Assembly (NCBI GenBank): GCA_025928215.1
Contig: JAICJW010000025.1
Span: 1-18,827 of the forward strand
Source: Chloroflexia bacterium
GTDB lineage: Bacteria; Chloroflexota; Chloroflexia; Thermomicrobiales; JALYUS01
Reading direction: 5' to 3'
Length of the DNA: 18,827 nt
Positions 1 through 8,273 of the stretch are shown piece by piece (position 1 is the first letter of the stretch; each line of letters opens with the position of its first letter). Position numbers and translations under genes: made by a program. Below the pieces are notes generated by a model. It was not told where the DNA came from. It saw only the letters and a program-made list of their open reading frames with translations, and ran no database searches.

Positions 1-145
1 CCCCACAAATACCCGGGGGGGGGGCGGGCTTTCGCCGGCCCCAGCACCCGGCCGGCAAACCCCCGCCACCACCAATGTTTTGCTCACGGTGCCCATCTAC
101 CGAACAGTGAGGGGCGGCCAGGAAACCGCCCCCTTCATGCCGGTG
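1..145. other. Non-coding window edge, G-tract
   Basis: This is sequence downstream of the solute-binding protein gene. It contains a run of ten G at 15-24 in a very GC-rich stretch and no credible ORF. The homopolymer at the extreme edge may mark a contig end or a hard-to-sequence spot. No permease gene of the ABC system is visible here. Confidence 0.5.
111..132 (-). terminator. Weak terminator-like hairpin after SBP gene
   Basis: A hairpin with arms GGGGCGG (111-117) and CCGCCCC (126-132) and an 8-nt loop lies just past the stop codon of the solute-binding protein gene. No T-tract follows on the minus strand, so it is a weak intrinsic terminator candidate or just an mRNA 3' stem. Confidence 0.3.
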
Positions 146-2089
146 CTATTTCGTGAACTGATAGCCCCGGAAGGCGTGCTGATCGCCGATATAGTTCCCA
201 TCCATCGGGTTGATCACCGCACCGGTCAGGTTTGGCTTGTGGACGTAGAACCACTCGCGGTTGTAGATCGGGCCGACCGCGCAGTCGGTATCCACGATGA
301 TCTTCTCCGCTTGATTGTAGAGCGAGAGGCGCTTCGCGTTATCCTGCTCGGTCGCCGCCTGCTGGAACAACTTATCAACCGCCGGGTTCGAGTAGTTGTA
401 CGAGTTGTTCCCGCCGTTCGTCCCGAAGAGTTCCGGCAGCCAGTCCTGCGGATCGGGGTAGTCCGCGCCCCATCCGCCGGTCGTCAGTTGATACTGCTTC
501 TTGTCGGAGACGAGAGAAGCATAAACCTTCGATTCCTGCGGATCGAGTTGCAGTTCGACGCCGAGGTTCTGGCGCATCTGCGCCTGGATTGACTGCGCGA
601 TTGCCGGCCCGTCACCGGCGTTGACGAACGTCAATTTCGCGGTCAGGCTCTTCGGATCAATCTTGGCGTCGCTGAGGATCTTCTTCGCCTTCGTGGCGTC
701 GAACTTGTATTGTTGGCCAATCGTCTCATCGTAGCCCGGCTCGCCCGGTGCGATCCAGGCGGTCGTCGGCTTGCCAATGCTCTTCAGGACATCGTTGATG
801 AACGTCTGCCGGTCAATCGCCGTCGCGAACGCCTTGCGCACTTCCACCTTGTCGAATGGCGCCATCTTGCTATTGAAGGAGAGCGCAAAGGTGGTCAATT
901 GCGGGCCGCGCAGGATCTGATTCTTGTACGACGGATCGCTCAACACCTGCTGCCGGTTACCGGTCGGCACACTGACGAGGTCAATCTCGTTGTTCTGGTA
1001 TGCCGTCCAGATCTGGGCCGGGTCCTTGATGATCTTCGCCTCGACCTGCGTGAGGAAGGGCTTCTCGCCCGTGTAGTTCGGGTTCGGCTTGAAGATCAGG
1101 TTCTGGTTGCTGGTGAAGGTGTCAAGCACCCATGCGCCGTTCGTGACGTGGTTCTTCGGTGTCTGCCACCAGTTGTCGCCACCCTTTTCAATAACATCCT
1201 GCTTGAGCGGGATGAAGCCCCAGAGCGAGAGCACTTGCGTGAAGACGGGTTGCGCGCTGGCAAGCTTGAAGACGACGGTCGTATCGTCCGGCGCCGTGAT
1301 GCCGAGTTTGTCCACCAGCGGTTGCAGTGTCTGCGCCGTGGGCGTCGCATTCGTGGTCGCGGCGTAGAGTTCCTTGTACCCGGCGATGTTCGACGCGAAC
1401 GAAGCGTAGTTGGACGCCGTTATGGGGTTGATGAACCGCTTGGCCGCGTAGACATAATCCTTCGCCATGACGGGCGAGCCATCGGAGTATTTCTGGCCCG
1501 GTCGGAGCTTGACGGTGTAGGTCATGCCGTCCGAGGAAATGCCGCCGTTCTGCTGCGTCGGGATCGTCAACGCGGCGCGAGGAATGAGGTTACCCTTGTC
1601 ATCGAAGGAGTAGAGGGAGTCGTAGAGGAGGTGAATGAAGGCAATGTCAGCCGCGTACTGCCCGACTGCCGGGTCGAGCGTCTTTGGATCACCCGACGCA
1701 ACGATCCGCAGCGACTGGGTGGAGGCGAAGTTCGGCGACTTCGTGCCCTGCGGCGAGTAGACTGCCCCGCCGGTCGTCCCTGCGGTCGTTGAGGCGGCGG
1801 CAGTCGTTCCGGCAGGCGCGACGCTGCTGGCCGAAGACGCGGTACTGACCGCAACGGCGCTGCTTGCCGGGCGCGTCGCCGCTGCCGAACTGGCGGCAGT
1901 CGTCGGGCTGGTCGCGCTGCTCGCGCTCCCCGCAGTCGTGGCGGCGGTGGTGGGCTGGCTCGCCGGCGTATCTGTCGCCTTGGTGCCCCCACAGGCGGCG
2001 AGAATGGCGGCAGCCGCACTCCCCGCTATGCCGCCGATCATCGCGCGGCGACTCAACCGTTTGTTCAAGATACTATGTTCATGCTCCAT
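146..2089 (-). CDS. Peptide/nickel-type ABC transporter substrate-binding lipoprotein
   Basis: This is an extracytoplasmic solute-binding protein of the SBP_bac_5 (oligopeptide/dipeptide/nickel) family, about 647 residues. It would capture peptides or similar solutes for an ABC importer. The start at 2089 is chosen because AAAGGAG lies 8 nt upstream and the signal sequence follows directly. The N-terminus has a twin-arginine pair (SRR, residues 13-15), a hydrophobic stretch and a lipobox LAAC with Cys33 as the lipidated residue. Residues ~36-115 are an unusually long Ala/Ser/Thr-rich linker, probably spanning the cell wall. The globular domain starts near SLRIVASGDPKTLDP, typical of the family, and runs to the end (family usual ~500-550 aa). 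An in-frame extension reaches 2221 but is poorly protein-like. No permease or ATPase gene is in the window; they may lie beyond position 1 or elsewhere. Substrate cannot be assigned. Confidence 0.93.
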   Translation of the reverse strand: MEHEHSILNKRLSRRAMIGGIAGSAAAAILAACGGTKATDTPASQPTTAATTAGSASSATSPTTAASSAAATRPASSAVAVSTASSASSVAPAGTTAAASTTAGTTGGAVYSPQGTKSPNFASTQSLRIVASGDPKTLDPAVGQYAADIAFIHLLYDSLYSFDDKGNLIPRAALTIPTQQNGGISSDGMTYTVKLRPGQKYSDGSPVMAKDYVYAAKRFINPITASNYASFASNIAGYKELYAATTNATPTAQTLQPLVDKLGITAPDDTTVVFKLASAQPVFTQVLSLWGFIPLKQDVIEKGGDNWWQTPKNHVTNGAWVLDTFTSNQNLIFKPNPNYTGEKPFLTQVEAKIIKDPAQIWTAYQNNEIDLVSVPTGNRQQVLSDPSYKNQILRGPQLTTFALSFNSKMAPFDKVEVRKAFATAIDRQTFINDVLKSIGKPTTAWIAPGEPGYDETIGQQYKFDATKAKKILSDAKIDPKSLTAKLTFVNAGDGPAIAQSIQAQMRQNLGVELQLDPQESKVYASLVSDKKQYQLTTGGWGADYPDPQDWLPELFGTNGGNNSYNYSNPAVDKLFQQAATEQDNAKRLSLYNQAEKIIVDTDCAVGPIYNREWFYVHKPNLTGAVINPMDGNYIGDQHAFRGYQFTK

Positions 2090-2141
2090 GGACACTGCTC
2101 CTTTACTCTTCGGTGCGGTCTCGCAACCGCCCCCGAACGAC

Positions 2142-2164
2142 CGCGAGCGCAATTGCCGCTCGCG
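2142..2164 (-). repeat. Hairpin in the SBP gene leader
   Basis: A near-perfect palindrome has arms CGCGAGC (2142-2148) and GCTCGCG (2158-2164) around GCAATTGC. It lies in the predicted 5' leader of the solute-binding protein mRNA. There is no T-tract, so it is not an obvious attenuator. Function unknown. Confidence 0.45.
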
Positions 2165-2211
2165 CGATGGAAAGAGGATATACCACAAACAAGCGGCTAT
2201 CCGTACCTCAT

Positions 2212-2223
2212 TTGTGACCACAA
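2212..2223. promoter_or_regulatory. 12-bp palindrome TTGTGACCACAA, operator-like
   Basis: A perfect dyad TTGTG-AC-CACAA lies about 70 bp inside the predicted transcript of the solute-binding protein gene. It resembles dyads bound by dimeric regulators (CRP/FNR-like or GntR-like half-site spacing), but it is a single copy and no regulator can be named. Confidence 0.25.
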
Positions 2224-2293
2224 TACTTTCACATCACCTGTTATTCCGCGTTCGCCTCCTCTAACCGCTTTTCGCCATACCCGCATATCTCAC

Positions 2294-2322
2294 ATCATCG
2301 GACGGTCGCATCACGCTGTCAA
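2294..2322 (-). promoter_or_regulatory. Promoter of SBP gene
   Basis: On the minus strand TTGACA (2322-2317) is separated by exactly 17 nt from GATGAT (2299-2294). Transcription would start near 2287, giving a ~200-nt leader before the ATG at 2089. It is divergent from the hydrolase promoter at 2421. Confidence 0.5.
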
Positions 2323-2420
2323 GGAGAGCCGGGGCGCACCCCCGCAACGCCAATGAAAGAGAATCACTTCTATGGCCGTATAACCGTTGCACGAACGATG
2401 CCGACACTGACAGGCGGCGA

Positions 2421-2426
2421 TATACT
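2421..2426 (+). promoter_or_regulatory. -10 box TATACT of hydrolase gene
   Basis: TATACT (5 of 6 consensus) ends 8 nt before the ATG at 2435. No good -35 is seen at 16-18 nt spacing (ATGCCG at 17). If used, transcription would start at or next to the ATG, which favours the 2435 start as a leaderless one. Confidence 0.4.
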
Positions 2427-2434
2427 GCGGCATA

Positions 2435-3283
2435 ATGGCGATCGGAAAGGTGGCAGGCGGCATGGAATCACAGTGCGCGGAAATCACCCCGACCCACGAG
2501 CGGATCAACGTCGGGCCGGTCGCGCTCCATGTCGCGCGGTGGCCGTCCGCCGGGCCTCCGCTCATGCTCCTGCCCGCGATGACGCAGACATGGGATGCGT
2601 GGCTGCCGGTCATTCCCGCGCTTGTGCAACACTTCTCCGTCGCCGCCGTGGACCTGCGCGGCCACGGTGCATCGGATCAGCCGGCGAGGGGTTACGACCT
2701 GTCCGATTACGCGGCGGACATCATCGCGCTGACGGAACAGCTCGGCTGGCGGCAACCACATGTCATCGGCCACTCGCTCGGCGGTTCCGTCGCGCGGATC
2801 ACCGAGGCGCGGCAGCCGGGATGGGCGCGCCGCATCGTCATCGAGGATACCCCGCCTCGGTTGGATCGAGCCGATTCCCGTGTCGTCCTGCTGGCGAAGG
2901 GATATTTGAAGATGCTCGCCATGCCGGTGGAGGATGTGGAGGCGCACTTCCGGCGCGTCAATCATGGCTGGAGCGAGGCCCGGATTCGGGAGGCGGCGCG
3001 GGCCGCGCATGGCACCGCTCCGGGCGTTCTCAACGCCTACCTTGCGCAAGAAGAGCCGATCACGCTTGAGGCATCGGTCGCGGCGGTGCGCTGTCCGGTC
3101 TTGCTGGTCTATGGCGACACGGCCTCCGGCGGCTTCGTCTCCGACGCCGACGCCGCCCTCTATCTCGATCTGCTGCCGCATGGCCATGCGATTCAGATTC
3201 CGGGCGCGGGCCACAGCCTCCATGCCCGCAAACCGGACGCCTTCGTGCAGGCCGTCGTCCCATTCTTGCAAGAGGAAGATTGA
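2435..3283 (+). CDS. Alpha/beta hydrolase
   Basis: A cytoplasmic alpha/beta-hydrolase-fold enzyme of 282 residues, with no signal peptide. The nucleophile elbow is GHSLGG with Ser114. An oxyanion-hole region LLPAMTQTW lies at 44-52, the AVDLRGHGAS strand-loop at 71-80, an acid-strand region VYGDT near 225, and the catalytic His in GAGHSLHARKP near the C-terminus. Substrate class (esterase, lactonase, C-C hydrolase) cannot be read from the sequence. Start: ATG 2435 follows TATACT at leaderless distance, but the ATG at 2462 (Met10) has AAAGGTGG about 8 nt upstream and would remove a weakly conserved N-tail; both are plausible. The TGA stop lies inside the inverted repeat at 3278-3332. The next gene starts 77 nt later and may be co-transcribed. 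Confidence 0.9.
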   Translation: MAIGKVAGGMESQCAEITPTHERINVGPVALHVARWPSAGPPLMLLPAMTQTWDAWLPVIPALVQHFSVAAVDLRGHGASDQPARGYDLSDYAADIIALTEQLGWRQPHVIGHSLGGSVARITEARQPGWARRIVIEDTPPRLDRADSRVVLLAKGYLKMLAMPVEDVEAHFRRVNHGWSEARIREAARAAHGTAPGVLNAYLAQEEPITLEASVAAVRCPVLLVYGDTASGGFVSDADAALYLDLLPHGHAIQIPGAGHSLHARKPDAFVQAVVPFLQEED

Positions 3284-3332
3284 ACCACGAAAGCGCGAAG
3301 GTTCGCGTTCTTCGCGCCTTCGTGGTTCAATC
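3278..3332. repeat. Inverted repeat overlapping the hydrolase stop codon
   Basis: Arms 3278-3300 and 3310-3332 are 23 bp each with one mismatch (A3292 against C3318) and a 9-nt loop. The hydrolase TGA (3281-3283) lies in the left arm. The arm unit (TTGAACCACGAA..GCGCGAAG) resembles a dispersed repeat I recall from many bacterial genomes. It can act as an mRNA 3' stem, but no T-tract follows it. Confidence 0.85.
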
Positions 3333-3360
3333 GTTTGTCATACCGGATGAAGGAGGCTGA

Positions 3361-3786
3361 ATGAATACGCAGGCGCGGATTGCCGATTGGGTGGAGCGGC
3401 GGACGTGGGCCGTCGTGGGGGCGAGCGATAACCGGGCGAAGTTCGGGAACCGGATTTATCGCGTGCTGCGCGAGCGCGGTTATACGGTCTATCCGGTTAA
3501 TCCGACCCTCGCGACGGTGGAGGGTGATCCGGCATATCCCGATATCGCCTCGCTGCCCGATGGTGTCGCGGTGCTGGACATCGTCATTCCGCCGCCGCGC
3601 GTGCCGCCAGTGCTCGATCAGGCGAAGGCGGCGGGGATCACGCGCATCTGGTTGCAACCCGGCGCGGAATCGCCGGAGGTAATCGCCCATGCCGCGTCTC
3701 TCGGCCTGGAGGTTATTGCCGGAGGCCCGTGCGCGATGGTCGAGTCTCGTTCCTGGCCCCGCGCCGCCGATACCGCGTCGCAATGA
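3361..3786 (+). CDS. CoA-binding domain protein
   Basis: A small cytoplasmic protein of 141 residues made of a single Rossmann-like CoA-binding domain (CoA_binding_2, as in YccU-type proteins). The nucleotide-binding part WAVVGASDNRAKFGNRIYR starts at residue 15, followed by GYTVYPVNP, the DIVIPPPRVPPVL segment and the GITRIWLQPGAES strand. The C-terminal GGPCAMVE is typical of the family. Family members bind CoA or acyl-CoA; the physiological role is not established. The start is firm, with AAGGAGG 4 nt before ATG. It follows the hydrolase in the same direction across an inverted repeat, so a shared transcript is possible. Downstream, 3787-3877 holds the promoter of the glycosyltransferase set. 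Confidence 0.88.
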   Translation: MNTQARIADWVERRTWAVVGASDNRAKFGNRIYRVLRERGYTVYPVNPTLATVEGDPAYPDIASLPDGVAVLDIVIPPPRVPPVLDQAKAAGITRIWLQPGAESPEVIAHAASLGLEVIAGGPCAMVESRSWPRAADTASQ

Positions 3787-3842
3787 TCGTGCAATCCGCC
3801 CGCTGATGCCGCGTGGTACGATAGCGCTGAGCGGGCCGCCCT

Positions 3843-3871
3843 TTGCCCGCGCGTCTCCGGCGGGATAGATT
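3843..3871 (+). promoter_or_regulatory. Leaderless-type promoter of the glycosyltransferase operon
   Basis: TTGCCC (3843-3848), a 17-nt spacer and TAGATT (3866-3871) end 6 nt before the GTG at 3878. No Shine-Dalgarno separates them, so the mRNA probably begins at or near the start codon. A 6-bp GC hairpin (3831-3850) overlaps the -35, and a second extended -10, TGGTACGAT, lies at 3814-3822. Confidence 0.45.
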
Positions 3872-3877
3872 GGCGCA

Positions 3878-4828
3878 GTGACACCACAGCCAGACATTTC
3901 GATCGTCATTGTCAGCCGCGACACGCGGGAATTATTGCGTGCTTGCCTCCGCTCGATCCGCGAGTACGGTGAGGGCTACGCGATTGAGACGATTGTCGTG
4001 GAGAGCGATTCGCACGACGGCACCGCCGCGATGGTGCATGCGGACTTTCCGGAGGTCATCTTGCTCGAACCGGGCGAGAATACCGGATTCGCGCGCGGGA
4101 ACAATCTCGGCATCAGGCAGGGGCGCGGCGGGGCGATCCTGCTCCTCAATCCCGACACCGAACTGACCGCGGGCGCGCTTGCCGCGCTCCACGGCGCGCT
4201 CTTCGCTGATGCGACAATCGGTGTTGTCGGCCCGCTCCTCCGCTATCCTCATGGCGCCATCCAGCCGTCGCGCCGTCGCTTTCCGACGCTCACGACCGCG
4301 CTTGTCGAGAGCACCGTCGTCCAGGAGTGGTGGCCGAACCATCCTGCTCTCGCGCGGTATTACTGCACCGACGAATCTGATCGTGTGCCGGGGGATGTGG
4401 ACTGGCTGGTCGGCGCGTGCCTGCTCGTACGGCGGGAGGTCTTCGCGGCCGTCGGATTGCTTGACGAGCGGCTCTTCCTCTACGCGGAGGAGCCGGAATG
4501 GTGCTGGCGGGTGCGGCGGGCGGGATGGCGCGTTCGCTATATACCCGAAGCCGAGGTGTGGCATCACGAAGGGACAAGTACCGGCCAAAATATCACCGTG
4601 CGGCAGCGCGCGTTTGCGGTAAGCAAGGCGCACCTGATGGGCGAACTGTACGGCCCCGTCGTCGGGTTGCTGACGCGCGGCGCGCTCGTGGCGGATCAGA
4701 CGGTGCGGCTTCTCCGTGAGGCGGCGAAATGGTCGCTCGGCCACAAACGCGATCTCCGGGTCGCGCGCGTCCTGGCGGCATGCGCAACGCTCCGCGCGCT
4801 CCTTCTCCCGTCGGGTCGAGGTCGCTGA
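3878..4828 (+). CDS. Glycosyltransferase family 2
   Basis: A GT-A fold family 2 glycosyltransferase (316 aa) of the rhamnosyltransferase/WbbL-like type, transferring a sugar from a nucleotide-sugar to a growing glycan or lipid acceptor at the inner face of the membrane. It shows ISIVIVSRD at 7-15, ESDSHDG at 42-48, the NTGFARGNNLGI loop at 68-79, the DXD-equivalent NPDTEL at 91-96, and the conserved block DWLVGACLLVRREVF with LFLYAEEPEWCWR at 175-211. These are all family hallmarks. The start codon is GTG, chosen because the family motif begins right after it and a -10 box is at leaderless distance. The stop lies 2 nt before the next start, so it forms an operon with the GT4 and GT39-like genes. 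Donor and acceptor are unknown. Confidence 0.92.
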   Translation: MTPQPDISIVIVSRDTRELLRACLRSIREYGEGYAIETIVVESDSHDGTAAMVHADFPEVILLEPGENTGFARGNNLGIRQGRGGAILLLNPDTELTAGALAALHGALFADATIGVVGPLLRYPHGAIQPSRRRFPTLTTALVESTVVQEWWPNHPALARYYCTDESDRVPGDVDWLVGACLLVRREVFAAVGLLDERLFLYAEEPEWCWRVRRAGWRVRYIPEAEVWHHEGTSTGQNITVRQRAFAVSKAHLMGELYGPVVGLLTRGALVADQTVRLLREAAKWSLGHKRDLRVARVLAACATLRALLLPSGRGR

Positions 4829-4830
4829 CG

Positions 4831-6081
4831 ATGGCGCCCCGTGTGCTGCTCATCTCCGCTGAGTATCCGCCGATGCCGGGCGGCGTCGGCGATTACACCG
4901 CGCTCCTCGCAGCGCATCTCGCGCAATCCGGGGCGATCGTCGGCGTGCTGACGACCGGAAGGGGGGCGGTGAGGCATGATGGGGATGTGACGGTGTACGC
5001 GAAAGTGCCATCATGGGGCTGGGAGATCAGAGATATTGCGCGCGGTATGCTGCGCTCTTTCCGGCCGGATATCGTGCATCTCCAGTACCAAACAGGTATG
5101 TACGGCATGCAGCCATCGGTTAACTTTCTGCCGGATCAGCTTGCGTGGTCCATCCCTGCGTTTTTCGCCGCACGGCGGGAACCGCTACGGGAATTTCGTT
5201 TCGTGACAACCTTCCACGACCTTCGCCATCCGTATCTCTTTCCAAAAGCCGGGCCGCTTCGCGCGTGCGTTACGCGGCATCTCGCTCGCGTGAGCGATGC
5301 CGCGATTGGCACAAATGCAGTAGATGTTGCCGTATTGCGGAGATGGGGGGCGAATTCGGCGCTCATTCCGATTGGCAGCAACATTCCCACGGCCTCCATT
5401 CGCGATGTGCGAATGATCCGGGCGCGGTATGACATTCCAGCCGACGCGGCGTTGCTGACAACGTTCGGGTTGCTGAATCACTCGAAGGGGATCGAAACGG
5501 TGATTGACGCGCTCGCGCTGCTCCGACAGGAGGGGATGGCCGCATATCTCTTGTTGATCGGCGCCGGGGCAGGTGCGAACGACTCGACGAATCGCGCGAC
5601 AGCGGTCGCCATTGACGCGCAAAGTGACGCGGCGGGCCTCACCGCGTCCGTGCGGAAAACGGGCCAATTGGCCGCCGCCGATGTCGCGTCGGTGCTGGCG
5701 GCGGGCGATGTGTGCGTGCTGCCCTATCGCGATGGCGCGTCGCCCCGGCGAGGGAGCCTGCTCGCGGCACTCGCGCAGGGTATCCCGGTCATCACGACGA
5801 CGCCCGTTCCCGGTGCATACGAAGGCTTGCCCGCCGTGCGGGATGGTGACGTCGCGCGGTGCGTGCCGCCGGGTGATGCGCGGGCCGTCGCGGACGCTGT
5901 GCGGGCGATCTGCCGGGATGAGGCCCTCGCGGCGCGCCTTCGCGCCGGTGCCGCCGCCTATGCGGCGCAATTCGCCTGGCCCACGATTGCCGCACAGACG
6001 CTCGCGCTGTATGACTCGCTTGGCGTAACGGCATCCGAGGGAGCAGCCGCGCCGGTCGTCGCATCGGGAGTTGAGCATTGA
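4831..6081 (+). CDS. Glycosyltransferase family 4 (GT-B)
   Basis: A GT-B fold glycosyltransferase of 416 aa. The N-terminal Rossmann domain has LLISAEYPPMPGGVGDYT (6-23) with the Gly-rich acceptor-side loop, then IVHLQYQTGMYG and TTFHD (126-130). The C-terminal domain has TFGLLNHSKGIETVIDALALL (from 211) and PYRDGASPRRGSLLAALAQGIPVITT (298-323). The classical EX7E motif is not intact: a RDGxSxRRGxLxAALAxG version replaces it, which I believe is a recognised subfamily pattern. An in-frame upstream extension to 4729 overlaps the previous gene and is rejected; ATG 4831 follows the GT2 stop by 2 nt with a GAGG 9 nt upstream. Its TGA overlaps the next ATG (TGATG), so translation is coupled. It probably acts in the same surface-glycan pathway. 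Confidence 0.92.
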   Translation: MAPRVLLISAEYPPMPGGVGDYTALLAAHLAQSGAIVGVLTTGRGAVRHDGDVTVYAKVPSWGWEIRDIARGMLRSFRPDIVHLQYQTGMYGMQPSVNFLPDQLAWSIPAFFAARREPLREFRFVTTFHDLRHPYLFPKAGPLRACVTRHLARVSDAAIGTNAVDVAVLRRWGANSALIPIGSNIPTASIRDVRMIRARYDIPADAALLTTFGLLNHSKGIETVIDALALLRQEGMAAYLLLIGAGAGANDSTNRATAVAIDAQSDAAGLTASVRKTGQLAAADVASVLAAGDVCVLPYRDGASPRRGSLLAALAQGIPVITTTPVPGAYEGLPAVRDGDVARCVPPGDARAVADAVRAICRDEALAARLRAGAAAYAAQFAWPTIAAQTLALYDSLGVTASEGAAAPVVASGVEH

Positions 6082-8147
6082 TGGCGGTTGCCGCGCGACG
6101 GACGACGGTGGACGCGGGCTCGCCGCCCCACGCCGGCACCGGGTGGGAACGTTGGCGCGGTGAGGCGATTCCCCTGCTCCTGCTCGCGCTCCTCACGCTG
6201 CTCGGCGGCCTGATGCGCCGCTACCATCTCGGTCAGCAGGGTCTCTGGTTCGACGAAGCGGATCTCGTGATGCGTGCCCGGCAGCCGCTTGCGGAATTAC
6301 TGCGAAACTTCATCAACCCGGGCGAGAACGGGCCACTCTACACGCTCGGTATGGCGTGCTGGATCAAGATGCTGGGGACATCGGAAGTCGCCGTCCGGTT
6401 GCCCGCAGCGATTGCCGGGACGCTCGCTATCCCCGCCCTGTACGGCCTCGGGCGCACGCTGCGCGGCTCCCGTCTCGGCCTGATTGCCGCCGCGCTCCTG
6501 ACGATCTCACCCTACGCGCACTGGTACGCGCAGGACGCGAAGATGTACAGCCTGCTCATCCTGCTCACGATCGTGGCGACATGGATGCTGCTCCTTGCGA
6601 TCCGTCGCGGCGGGGCGGCATGGATCGTGTACGGGATCGTCGCGGCGCTCTCATTGGGCATCCATGCCACATTTCTCCTTCTGCTTGCCGCGCATGCGGT
6701 GATTGCCGTCGTTCTCTGGCGGGCGGGATACGGCGAGCGGCCATCGGGGCGGCAGGCACGCTGGCTGGCGATCCTGATCGGCGTCGCCGCGCTTCCGTTG
6801 CTCATTTGGGGCGCGATCTTCGCCGTTCGGAATGGCCCGACCTGGCAGGTGCAGGCGACACCCTGGGCGATCGTGCAGCGGATGGTGGTTGAGTTCAGCG
6901 TCACGAATCGCGCCGCGAACGGCCTCCATCTATGGGGCGGCTGGCTATACGTCGTGTTGATCGTGCTTGGTATCGGCCTGATGTGGCGAGCAGAGGGCGG
7001 AACGCCATCCTCTCGCGGCCTCTCTCCCCGACGCGCGCTCTTTATCGTCGGGGCGATCACGGCGGTGCCGGGATTGCTGTTCATTATCCTCTCTATCCCG
7101 CGCGCGGTCTTTGAGCCGCGCTACTTAACCGTCGCGCTGCCGGGGTCCCTGCTCCTTGCCGCGCTTGGGATTGACGGGCTATTGCGCTGGCGGCCGACAT
7201 GGGCGCTCGCCGTCGCGGCGGGCGTGGCGGTCTTGATCGTCGCATGGATACCGCTGCGGGACGTGAATTTCTCGACGGTGCCGCAGAAAGAGGATTGGCG
7301 CGAGGCGTATCGCCATCTCGCGGAGCACGCGCGCGCCGGGGATGGCGTCGTCATCTATCCGGGATACCTCCGCTCCACCTACGACTATTACGCGATGCAG
7401 TTCCCGGCGTTGCGGGCGCTCCCGGTCGCCACGCCGCCCTCGCTCGCGCAGGGAACGACGATCACCGATCGCGCGCTCAACGCCTTCTTCGCCGAGCGCA
7501 CGCACGGCTGGGAGCGGGCATGGCTCGTGGAATCGCCGGAGCGGGCGCCGACGCAGGACCCGGAGGGGCGCATTCTCGGTTTCTATACGGATGGCATCGC
7601 GAACCTGCAACGCCCGCAGACGCTCTTCGCACAGCAGAAATACAATGGCGTCCTGCTCGATTGCTTCGTCTACGATGGGCCGTTCGGCGCGGATCGGCTG
7701 CCGCCGCACGTCATACCCGATGTGCATATGGGCACGACGGGCATCGGATTGTTCGGCGCCTCGCTCGAAACGCTGGGCGGCGAACATCCGGTCGCGCGTG
7801 GGGCATTCGCGCCGCTTCTCCTGCGCTGGATCACGCCGGATCATGCGATCCCCGATGATTACACGGTGCTTGTCCGGCTCGTTGACGCGACGGGCCGCGA
7901 AGTGGGCCGCTACGACATCCCGCCGCTGGATGGGCACTGGCCGACGAGTACCTGGCAGCCGAAAGACGATCCATACGATCCGCACGACCTTCATATCCCG
8001 CCCAATCTCGCGCCGGGGCAGTACCGTATCCTCGTCGGCATGGCGCCTGTCAGTGATCCGGCACACCCGCTGCCGATCTTCGCCCGCGATGGCACGCGCG
8101 TAGACACCGATGGATTGATCGCCGTCTTGCCGATCACGGTCATCTGA
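6081..8147 (+). CDS. GT39/ArnT-like membrane glycosyltransferase
   Basis: A polytopic membrane protein (688 aa) of the GT-C superfamily, using a polyprenyl-phosphate sugar donor outside the membrane. The first extracytoplasmic loop has WFDEAD (56-61) with the catalytic-type Asp58, then NGPLYTL (83-89), VRLPAAIAGTLAIPALYGLG (105-124) and SPYAHWYAQDAKMYSL (143-158), all typical of PMT_2/ArnT-like enzymes. About nine to eleven hydrophobic helices lie between residues 30 and 395, with FEPRYL at 344-349. The soluble tail includes a beta-rich region ~545-688 (LLLRWITPDHAIPDDYTVL, PPLDGHWPTSTW, LAPGQYRILVGM), a pattern seen as an add-on in such proteins. The ATG overlaps the GT4 stop as TGATG; a TTG just before it is also possible. 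It forms an operon with the two upstream transferases. Confidence 0.9.
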   Translation: MAVAARRTTVDAGSPPHAGTGWERWRGEAIPLLLLALLTLLGGLMRRYHLGQQGLWFDEADLVMRARQPLAELLRNFINPGENGPLYTLGMACWIKMLGTSEVAVRLPAAIAGTLAIPALYGLGRTLRGSRLGLIAAALLTISPYAHWYAQDAKMYSLLILLTIVATWMLLLAIRRGGAAWIVYGIVAALSLGIHATFLLLLAAHAVIAVVLWRAGYGERPSGRQARWLAILIGVAALPLLIWGAIFAVRNGPTWQVQATPWAIVQRMVVEFSVTNRAANGLHLWGGWLYVVLIVLGIGLMWRAEGGTPSSRGLSPRRALFIVGAITAVPGLLFIILSIPRAVFEPRYLTVALPGSLLLAALGIDGLLRWRPTWALAVAAGVAVLIVAWIPLRDVNFSTVPQKEDWREAYRHLAEHARAGDGVVIYPGYLRSTYDYYAMQFPALRALPVATPPSLAQGTTITDRALNAFFAERTHGWERAWLVESPERAPTQDPEGRILGFYTDGIANLQRPQTLFAQQKYNGVLLDCFVYDGPFGADRLPPHVIPDVHMGTTGIGLFGASLETLGGEHPVARGAFAPLLLRWITPDHAIPDDYTVLVRLVDATGREVGRYDIPPLDGHWPTSTWQPKDDPYDPHDLHIPPNLAPGQYRILVGMAPVSDPAHPLPIFARDGTRVDTDGLIAVLPITVI

Positions 8148-8167
8148 AACGACTACCCCGGAAAGAC

Positions 8168-8196
8168 TTGCGGCGCAACGGCGACCGTGAGACAAT
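8168..8196 (+). promoter_or_regulatory. Possible promoter of the pseudophosphatase gene
   Basis: TTGCGG (8168-8173), 17-nt spacer, GACAAT (8191-8196). This would give a ~70-nt leader that includes ACGTAC twice (near 8197 and 8210). The match is moderate, and read-through from the glycosyltransferase operon 126 nt upstream is equally possible. Confidence 0.3.
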
Positions 8197-8273
8197 ACGT
8201 ACGACGTGAACGTACACTCGAATTGCGTGAGGCTAGCGATTCGAGGCGGAAGTGACACATCATCGGGGGTGGC

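Noticed and set aside
1..60. G-tract and GGCCGG-rich edge as a recombination or quadruplex signal
   Set aside because: Only one G-run of ten; without neighbouring runs or context, a contig-edge artefact is as likely.
80..592. 170-residue plus-strand ORF
   Set aside because: Antisense to the solute-binding protein C-terminus and unlike any family.
5185..6078. 297-residue minus-strand ORF
   Set aside because: Antisense to the GT4 gene and Arg/Gly/His-rich with no family motif.
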